This document shows, piece after piece, positions 44,215 through 50,926 of a stretch of DNA of 64,000 bases. This DNA is from Bacteroides sp. 51 (lineage in GTDB: Bacteria; Bacteroidota; Bacteroidia; Bacteroidales; Bacteroidaceae): the NCBI RefSeq assembly GCF_010500965.1, contig NZ_QVMI01000001.1:135884-199883 (forward strand), written 5' to 3'. The notes beneath the pieces are model-generated. The model was not told the DNA's origin. It saw only the letters and a list, made by a program, of their open reading frames with translations, and did no database searches. Within the stretch, counting starts at the first letter, position 1. Every line of letters starts with the position of its first letter. Made by a program: the position numbers and the translations under genes.

Positions 44215-45642
44215 ATGAATAGAATAGTAATTCTTGTATGTTTCTTGCTCGCATGTGGTTACACATGCGGGCAACGGAACCCAACCGTTCCGGTACAAAC
44301 ACGGCTAAATGCCAAAGACTCGGTTTGGACAACCCACGAGGCACAAACAGTCAAAGGGCTTCCGGGCTATAAACCAAAGAAGGAACCTGCGCTATCGCGC
44401 TACGGCGGATATATGGTAAACCGGCAGCAATCTACCGGATTCTTCCGCACAGAGAAACTCGACGGCCGATGGTGGATTATTGATCCGGAGGGCTATCCGT
44501 TCCATCACCGCGCGGTGGTGGCGTTCAGTCCCGGAACATCGGCCAGGCAAAAGCAAGCCTTTGCCGAGAAGTTCGGTTCCAATGCCGTATGGGTAGAGAA
44601 GGAAACGGAAATGCTGCGCTCGTATGGATTCAATGGCGCAGGCGCATGGTCGGCTGCCGAAGATATGCACCGTATGGACAACCCGTTGGTTTACACGGCA
44701 ATCATTTATCCGATGGGCAATTACCGCCGCGAACACCAAAAGGCGTTTGGAGGGAAATACCGCGTTGCCGGCTGGCAGGGATACCGGTTCGATCTGCCTA
44801 TGGTCTTCGACCCCAGGTTCGATGAGTACGTGGAGGAAGCCGTTCAACCCCTTGCACGTTTCAAGGATGATCCTAATTTACTGGGCTACTTCACCGACAA
44901 CGAACTCCCCTGGGTGAACGATGCCTTAGACCGCCATTTAACCTTACTGGCAAAAGATGAAGCGGGCTATATCGCAGCAAAGCAATGGCTAGACCAGCGC
45001 AAAGGCCGGGATGCCTCCCCAACAGACATCACCGAGGAAGACCGCATGGAGTTTACCGCTTTCTTCTTCGACACGTATATGCGCAAGGTAACGGCTGCGC
45101 TCCGCAAAGTAGACCCTAATCATATGTATCTGGGCTGCCGCTTCAATCAGGAGAAGAACCAGGAGTTGACCAACCCGTACATCTTCAGGATTGCAGGTCA
45201 GTATATGGATATCATATCTATTAACCACTACCGCAGGTGGCAACCGGATCAGGAACTCATGAACCAATGGGGCGAATGGTCGGGCAAGCCTTTCCTCATC
45301 ACCGAATGGTACGTAAAAGGCGAAGATTCCGGCTTGCCGAATGAAACGGGCGCGGGATGGAATGTCCATACACAAAACGACCGGGGGCTGTTCTATGAGA
45401 ACTTCTGCATTGAGCTGCTCAAAAACCCCCATTCCGTGGGGTGGCACTGGTTCCGCTATCAGGATAATGACCCGGAAGACTTAACGACAGATCCTTCGAA
45501 CCGGGATTCCAACAAGGGTGTAGTGAACAGCGAATATACACCGTGGACGGATGCATTGAAAAGAATGAGGGAGGTGAATGTTCAGACGTATCGGCTTATT
45601 CAGCATTTTGATAGTCAGCTTATTCAGCATTTTGATAAATAG
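44215..45642 (+). CDS. clan GH-A glycoside hydrolase (agarase-like), secreted (PUL-B)
   Basis: ATG 44215 opens a short signal peptide (cleavage near CG-Q); 475 residues. TIM-barrel hydrolase with two catalytic Glu at clan GH-A positions: Glu230 in YFTDNELPW (acid/base) and Glu364 in FLITEWYVKG (nucleophile). Such proteins are often annotated as agarase-like in Bacteroides, but nothing shows agar activity and a glucoside- or galactoside-containing substrate is equally possible. The C-terminus carries a 24-bp tandem duplication (RLIQHFDSQLIQHFDK). Last gene of PUL-B. Confidence 0.85.
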   Translation: MNRIVILVCFLLACGYTCGQRNPTVPVQTRLNAKDSVWTTHEAQTVKGLPGYKPKKEPALSRYGGYMVNRQQSTGFFRTEKLDGRWWIIDPEGYPFHHRAVVAFSPGTSARQKQAFAEKFGSNAVWVEKETEMLRSYGFNGAGAWSAAEDMHRMDNPLVYTAIIYPMGNYRREHQKAFGGKYRVAGWQGYRFDLPMVFDPRFDEYVEEAVQPLARFKDDPNLLGYFTDNELPWVNDALDRHLTLLAKDEAGYIAAKQWLDQRKGRDASPTDITEEDRMEFTAFFFDTYMRKVTAALRKVDPNHMYLGCRFNQEKNQELTNPYIFRIAGQYMDIISINHYRRWQPDQELMNQWGEWSGKPFLITEWYVKGEDSGLPNETGAGWNVHTQNDRGLFYENFCIELLKNPHSVGWHWFRYQDNDPEDLTTDPSNRDSNKGVVNSEYTPWTDALKRMREVNVQTYRLIQHFDSQLIQHFDK

Positions 45643-45689
45643 AACCGGTCTCAGCATCATACGGCATCAAAAAGGTATTACATAATACA

Positions 45690-45794
45690 CTTGCCTGCAA
45701 ACATCACTTTGCGTTTGCAGCAAACGTAAGGTTGCGTTTGCTGCAAAGACAAGATCACGTTTGCAGCAAACACAAAGTGATGTTTGCAGCAAAC
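45690..45794. repeat. palindrome array 3: exact 23-bp period, with outer inverted repeat
   Basis: GTTTGCAGCAAAC (perfect 13-bp palindrome) at 45713, 45759 and 45782; a variant GTTTGCTGCAAAG at 45736; and a degenerate copy at 45690 keeping only the right half. The segments 45696-45718 and 45765-45788 form an outer inverted repeat with one difference (CATCACTTTG against CAAAGTGATG). Lies 48 nt past the last stop codon of PUL-B. In 45643-46191 I see no gene: only this array, a GGGCGG element and the uxuA terminator. Confidence 0.9.
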
Positions 45795-45971
45795 TCAAAA
45801 CACCCCTTCCAGAAGGCTCACAAGGCATATTTTTTATTGTTTTTGAGCCTTTAAGCAGATTTTGGGAGAAAATTTGAATGGTAAATAATACTTGCAAGTG
45901 GGGAAGAAAAAGGGAAATCAACCCAAAAGCTTATAACGAGATGGATTAGTGTAAAACGGATTGGAAAGGAG

Positions 45972-46067
45972 TGATTTACTGTAGGGGCGGTTCGCGAACC
46001 GCCCAATGCCCAGAATACACAGGAAACCATTTTCGGGCGGTTCGCGAACCGCCCCTACAGCTAATCA
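45972..46067. repeat. GGGCGG palindrome element, full copy, inverted interior
   Basis: Double palindrome within TGATT...AATCA ends. Its interior (CCCAGAATACACAGGAAACC) is the reverse complement type of the interiors at 13560 and 50844, so this copy is inserted in the opposite orientation. Lies between convergent PUL-B and PUL-A. Confidence 0.9.
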
Positions 46068-46134
46068 TTTACATTCAAAACTAATCAAAACATTCATAAC
46101 CATCCAAAAACCCACAAATACAACCCCACAGAAC

Positions 46135-46170
46135 TAAAAAAAGGCCATCTGAAATGAATCAGACAGCCTC
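46135..46170 (-). terminator. intrinsic terminator of the PUL-A operon
   Basis: On the minus strand AGGCTGTCTG (46169-46160) pairs with CAGATGGCCT (46151-46142), using two G-U pairs, with an 8-nt loop, followed by TTTTTTT. 22 nt past the uxuA stop. Confidence 0.88.
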
Positions 46171-46191
46171 ATAAATAAACTATCAATCTAT

Positions 46192-47367
46192 TTAATCCTT
46201 CAAGATAGACTTAGCAATCCCCATCTCCAATCCGCGCAATTCTGCCAAACCACGTAAACGGCCAATGCAAGAATAACCCGGGTTGGTTTTCTTTTTTAAG
46301 TCATCGATCATCTGGTGACCATGATCGGGACGCATCGGAATAGAGAACTGACGTCTTTGTTGCAATTCCAGGAACGCCTTCATAACGTGATACATATCCA
46401 CATCGCCTTCCAAGTGGTTGGCTTCGTAGAAGTTACCTTCCTCGTCGCGCTGTGTGCTACGGAAATGAACGAAGTTCACGCGGTCGCCGAAACGCTTCAT
46501 CATGGCTTCAAGGTCGTTGGAATCTACCACACCCAAAGAACCCGTACACAAGCAAAGACCGTTAGATGCGTTAGGAACAGCATCAATCAGCTTCTGGAAA
46601 TCCTCGGCGCTACTCATAATACGAGGCAAACCAAGAATAGAATATGGAGGATCGTCCGGATGGATCACCAGCATCACACCGGCTTCATCGGCCACAGGAG
46701 CGATTTCCTGCAAGAAGTAAATCAGGTTGGCGCGTAGCTTTTCGGCATCTACATTATCATAACGATCCAGTTCTTTCTGGAACTGCTCCAACGTAAAGCT
46801 CTCTTCCGAGCCAGGCAGGCCGGCAATCATATTGCGGATGAGCAATTGCTTATCTTCCTCGGTCATTTGCTCGAAGCGGGCTTTCGCTTTCGCTTTTTCT
46901 TCGTCGCTGTATTCAGCCTCAGCACCGGGGCGCTTCAACAGGAACAGGTCGAAAGCTACAAAAGCAGCGCGTTCGAAACGAAGTGCACGCGAACCATCGG
47001 GAAGTTCGTAAGCCAGGTCGGTACGAGTCCAGTCCAGTACAGGCATAAAGTTGTAAGTCACAATGTTTACACCGCACTTGCCCAGGTTGCGAAGGCTTTC
47101 TTTATAGTTCTCGATATACGTCTTGAAATCACCCGTTTGGGTCTTAATATGTTCATGCACAGGAACACTTTCCACCACCGACCATTTAAGGCCCACGGAC
47201 TCGATCAGTTCCTTGCGTTTCATAATCTCTTCTACCGTCCACACCTCGCCATTAGGAACGTGATGCAAAGCGTTTACTATACCCGTTGCCCCGGCTTGTT
47301 TAATATCCCAAAGGCTTACAGGATCATTTGGGCCATACCAGCGCCAAGTTTGTTCACACAGTATCAT
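46192..47367 (-). CDS. uxuA: mannonate dehydratase (PUL-A)
   Basis: 391 residues, full length. The N-terminus [25 protein letters not shown] and later [36 protein letters not shown] (metal-binding His), LCTGSLGV and [12 protein letters not shown] are hallmark UxuA motifs. Dehydrates D-mannonate to 2-keto-3-deoxygluconate, a step in glucuronate catabolism in the cytosol. Last gene of the PUL-A operon. A heptad-repeat hairpin ends 3 nt upstream of its start codon, which may limit translation or expression. Confidence 0.96.
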   Translation of the reverse strand: MILCEQTWRWYGPNDPVSLWDIKQAGATGIVNALHHVPNGEVWTVEEIMKRKELIESVGLKWSVVESVPVHEHIKTQTGDFKTYIENYKESLRNLGKCGVNIVTYNFMPVLDWTRTDLAYELPDGSRALRFERAAFVAFDLFLLKRPGAEAEYSDEEKAKAKARFEQMTEEDKQLLIRNMIAGLPGSEESFTLEQFQKELDRYDNVDAEKLRANLIYFLQEIAPVADEAGVMLVIHPDDPPYSILGLPRIMSSAEDFQKLIDAVPNASNGLCLCTGSLGVVDSNDLEAMMKRFGDRVNFVHFRSTQRDEEGNFYEANHLEGDVDMYHVMKAFLELQQRRQFSIPMRPDHGHQMIDDLKKKTNPGYSCIGRLRGLAELRGLEMGIAKSILKD

Positions 47368-47370
47368 ATA

Positions 47371-47475
47371 AGTTGAAAGTTGAAAGTTGAAAGTTGAAAG
47401 TTAAAAATGGAAAGTCAGAAACAGGAAGAATATACCGCATGGTAACTTTCCATTTTCAACTTTCAACTTTCAACT
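47371..47475. repeat. GTTGAAA heptad inverted repeat with CCGCATGG loop, arms unequal by slippage
   Basis: The right arm 47445-47475 is 31 nt. The left arm 47371-47415 is the same sequence with two extra heptads (45 nt): five heptads on the left against three on the right. CCGCATGG (47435-47442) lies directly before the right arm. It occupies the space between the SDR stop and the uxuA start. Confidence 0.88.
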
Positions 47476-47483
47476 AATTAATA

Positions 47484-48296
47484 TTACATTGCATAACACT
47501 CAAACCCGCCATCCACAACAGCCACTGTTCCGGTAACGAAAGCAGAAGCGTCGCTAATCAGGTAATGGATTGTTCCGAACAACTCTTCAGGACGTCCCAT
47601 ACGACCGAATGGAGTCTGACGGATCACGTCTTGTCCACGCTCTGTATATGTTCCATCCGGGTTGGTCAACAATGCACGGTTCTGCTGGGTAAGGAAGAAT
47701 CCGGGCGCAATCGCATTGATACGGATACCTTCACCAAATTTCTTGGCCACTTCCGTAGCTGTGTATTTTGTGAAATTAGAAATAGCGGCTTTAGCTGCTG
47801 AATATCCTGCTACACGACTCAATGGACGGAAGGCAGACATAGAAGAGAAGTTCACCACACAACCCACTTTTTGGTCGACCATCGGTTTAAGAAATACCTG
47901 CGTAGGCAAAACGGTACCCACAAGGTTAAGGTCGACTACTTTACGGAAAGCATCTGCCTGCAAATCAAAGATGGTTTGATCGGGACCGATCGTTGCACCC
48001 GGCATATTACCGCCGGCAGCATTCAACAGAACGTCGATACGGCCGTATTTGGCAAGTATATCTTCCCGGTTCTTTTCCAGCACTTCCTTGTTCAATACAT
48101 CAGTAGCAAGGAAAGAAGCTTCTCCTCCTTTAGTTTTAATTTCTTCTACCAGTGCTGCCCCTGCTTTTTCGTCTCTGTCAAGAATTACAATCTTAGCACC
48201 CTGTTCGGCAAGGTACTCACCAATACCGCGTCCGAGTATACCTGCTCCGCCAGTAATAATGACAACCTTGTCTTTAATACAAAATAAATTTCCCAT
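47484..48296 (-). CDS. SDR-family oxidoreductase, probable fructuronate reductase (PUL-A)
   Basis: 270 residues, Rossmann short-chain dehydrogenase. Cofactor motif TGGAGILGRGIG (about 15-26), NAAGG, catalytic Ser in NFSSM, Tyr and Lys in YSAAKAA, and IAPGFF. The position directly before uxuA, and the YjmF-like region GGNMPGATIGPD, suggest D-mannonate oxidoreductase (fructuronate reductase; UxuB role). A KduD-like role on unsaturated-uronate products is an alternative, since the locus also makes 4,5-unsaturated sugars. Confidence 0.85.
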   Translation of the reverse strand: MGNLFCIKDKVVIITGGAGILGRGIGEYLAEQGAKIVILDRDEKAGAALVEEIKTKGGEASFLATDVLNKEVLEKNREDILAKYGRIDVLLNAAGGNMPGATIGPDQTIFDLQADAFRKVVDLNLVGTVLPTQVFLKPMVDQKVGCVVNFSSMSAFRPLSRVAGYSAAKAAISNFTKYTATEVAKKFGEGIRINAIAPGFFLTQQNRALLTNPDGTYTERGQDVIRQTPFGRMGRPEELFGTIHYLISDASAFVTGTVAVVDGGFECYAM

Positions 48297-48319
48297 AATA
48301 CAAAAGTTAGTTAATTAAG

Positions 48320-50821
48320 TTACTCACTGGCAAATATAGTGATAAATTCAGATGCTCCGATGCCCGTTTCTGATAAAATGTGTGCGCACACAGTGATTTT
48401 ACCATTTTTTACAGCTTTTATGTACGCCCGGCCATTATATGCCTGTAACTTACGCGAACCAATGGATGTACCCTGGTTCTGAATTAACTTTCCATTACCA
48501 ACCAGACTGAACTCAACGTATGCCTGGGAATCCAGACAACGAACGCCAGCCGCATCTCTGATTTCAGCCTGAATCAGAACAGTATCATTATCAAGAGGCG
48601 TATGCGATAAGACGATTTGTGATTCCTTGCCCCACTTCTCCGTTTGATATTCCTGGGCGATTTCATCGGCAATCCGGAGCTTTTTATCAATGCCTACAGC
48701 ACGGAGTGTATTGACGCCTTCTTCGTAAACAACATCCCAATGCAGTCCGGCTGCCGGAAAGTCCGGACTGTTCCTCTTCTTTTTGCCTTGCGACACACCG
48801 TTAACGAAGAGTTCAACTTCCGGACAGTTGGAGTAAACCAACACTTCTTTCTTTTCGCCCTTTTCACCCCAACGCACAGGCCAGGTATGTCCGTAAATAT
48901 GTACCATCGGCTCTTTTGCCCAATAAGACTGGAATACATAGTAACTTTCCTTCGGGGTAAGATCGCGCTCAACCACGCCCTTCTGGTTGACATAAGGAAC
49001 CGGATTCTCCGGACGCAACGGTGTAGAGAAGTCTTTAAAGGTCCAGAATGCAGAACCGGTAAGGTTAGGCATCGTTTCTTGTTCTTTAAGATGCCAGTCG
49101 AACAGGCGGACGATGTACGACTCCGACCAGTCGCCTGTTTTGGCGGCGTTGCTAACGGTAGCGAAATCGCCTTCCATATGCCGGCGGGCATGGCTGTCGC
49201 CTCCCCATTCGGCATGGAAGAAACGGGTAGCGCCTTCAAAGCCTTTATCGCTCATCTCCCGATAATCTTTGAATGCACGGCTATACCAACCGGCCCAGAT
49301 GCTGGGCGAATACACATCTATAATGTCTTTACAGAACTCACAACGGCGGATAGCGGTCAGACGGCTATCATCGAGCTTGTGCGACAAGTCGTGCAATTCT
49401 TTCATAAAAGCGCGGATAGCATCTTTATCGAAAGATTCAAAGTCACCGGGCCAATCGTTCTCATTTCCCATGCCCCAAAGCACAATAGATGGGTGGTTGT
49501 AATGTTGCTCAATCATGTTGGTAAGCATACGGCGGGCTTGTGTTTTATACTGCTCGCCACCCAGTCCACCGCGGCACCAGGGGATTTCTTCCCAGGCCAA
49601 AATACCCAATTCATCGCATAAACGAAGCGCAATATCAGATTGCTGGTAGTGCCCCAAACGGATGAAGTTAGCACCCATGTCTTTGATCATTTTCATTTCT
49701 TTGATCATCAGTTCCTCGGTAAGAGCAGCCGACAAACCAGCATGGTCCTCGTGGCGATGTGTACCGCGGAGCAACACACGGCGCCCATTCAACATAAAAG
49801 GACCTTTCTCAATGAACTCAAAATGACGGAAGCCAAAACGGTCGGTTGCCTGTATGGTCTGACCGTCGACCTCGAGTGTCACCTCACAGGTATAGAGCTG
49901 GGGGTTATCGACGTCCCATAAAAAAATATTCTTAATTTCGGTACTAATCAACGTCACATTTACGTCACAATTCATTTTGCAACGTTTTACGTCCGCGTTA
50001 CCAGAATTCAAAAGTGCCTCACCGTGCGCCAAATCTGCGTCGCAACCCAGTTTCTGCACCTTTTCTATGACGATTTTCCCGTTTGGGTCTTTAACCGTTA
50101 CGGAAATGGTTCTTTCATGGGTTACGTTTTGCGGGTTATAAAAAGAGACAGCAACATCCAGGCTGCCTTTTTTCCCCTTTTGATCGGTTTGTGGCGTAAT
50201 TTTGACGCGTTCAAATGAAACTGCGGGGGTATAGACCAGGTTTACATAACGATATAACCCACCGTAAAGGTTGAAGTCGGACATATCCGAAGGGATTGTC
50301 TCTACATCACGAAGATTATCGCAACGTACGGCAACCGGAATTTTACCTTTAAAACGGCTATTATAAACACCTGTTTGCTTAAAAGCCTTCACTGCATCGG
50401 TTATATCGACCTTCCAACCATCATAACCTCCAATATGGCTACCCACTTTCGTGGTATAAACATAAACCTCCGAACGCTGGCCTGCTCCTTCGAATTCCAG
50501 AAGGATACGACCATCAGGGTATGGATTATCCAAATCCAGATACGTACGGTACCAACCTGCTCCCTCATAATAATTCACATCGGGGTCAACCGCATCTTCT
50601 GCATTGAAGCAATGCGGAAGGGTCACAGGGGTCCATAGAGGCACAATTTCAGGTTGCCCGGCACGCACAGGGCGCATGACTTCCCAAACACTGCCCATAT
50701 CCTGACGGATAAATTCCCAACCCTCATTCAGACGGGTCTTTTGCGAGGAAGGCACAACAACAGCAAATGCCTCGCAGATGAGGCAAAGGCATAAAGTGAA
50801 TAAAGATAATATTCGTTTCAT
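48320..50821 (-). CDS. GH2 hydrolase, beta-glucuronidase or beta-galactosidase type (PUL-A)
   Basis: 833 residues with signal peptide (about 1-20). GH2 order: sugar-binding beta domain, immunoglobulin-like domain, TIM barrel, further C-terminal domains. Acid/base Glu454 in WGMGNENDW; nucleophile Glu538 in FHAEWGGDS. An N-Q-K triplet at 612-614 (VNQKGVVERD) occupies the place of the N-x-K motif that binds the carboxylate in beta-glucuronidases, but similar triplets occur in other GH2 enzymes, so this is suggestive only. Separated from the lyase gene upstream by a GGGCGG element. Confidence 0.92.
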   Translation of the reverse strand: MKRILSLFTLCLCLICEAFAVVVPSSQKTRLNEGWEFIRQDMGSVWEVMRPVRAGQPEIVPLWTPVTLPHCFNAEDAVDPDVNYYEGAGWYRTYLDLDNPYPDGRILLEFEGAGQRSEVYVYTTKVGSHIGGYDGWKVDITDAVKAFKQTGVYNSRFKGKIPVAVRCDNLRDVETIPSDMSDFNLYGGLYRYVNLVYTPAVSFERVKITPQTDQKGKKGSLDVAVSFYNPQNVTHERTISVTVKDPNGKIVIEKVQKLGCDADLAHGEALLNSGNADVKRCKMNCDVNVTLISTEIKNIFLWDVDNPQLYTCEVTLEVDGQTIQATDRFGFRHFEFIEKGPFMLNGRRVLLRGTHRHEDHAGLSAALTEELMIKEMKMIKDMGANFIRLGHYQQSDIALRLCDELGILAWEEIPWCRGGLGGEQYKTQARRMLTNMIEQHYNHPSIVLWGMGNENDWPGDFESFDKDAIRAFMKELHDLSHKLDDSRLTAIRRCEFCKDIIDVYSPSIWAGWYSRAFKDYREMSDKGFEGATRFFHAEWGGDSHARRHMEGDFATVSNAAKTGDWSESYIVRLFDWHLKEQETMPNLTGSAFWTFKDFSTPLRPENPVPYVNQKGVVERDLTPKESYYVFQSYWAKEPMVHIYGHTWPVRWGEKGEKKEVLVYSNCPEVELFVNGVSQGKKKRNSPDFPAAGLHWDVVYEEGVNTLRAVGIDKKLRIADEIAQEYQTEKWGKESQIVLSHTPLDNDTVLIQAEIRDAAGVRCLDSQAYVEFSLVGNGKLIQNQGTSIGSRKLQAYNGRAYIKAVKNGKITVCAHILSETGIGASEFITIFASE

Positions 50822-50843
50822 TGGTAAGATTTTAATGGTTTCT

Positions 50844-50924
50844 TGTAGGGGCGGTTCGCGAACCGCCCGTAAATGGTTTCCTGTGCATTCTGTGCATTGG
50901 GCGGTTCGCGAACCGCCCCTACAG
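50844..50924. repeat. GGGCGG palindrome element inside the PUL-A operon
   Basis: Double palindrome with interior AAATGGTTTCCTGTGCATTC. It ends 2 nt beyond the stop codon of the lyase/GH88 gene (50927-50929) and lies 23 nt from the next start, so it must be transcribed within the operon. Confidence 0.9.
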
Positions 50925-50926
50925 TT

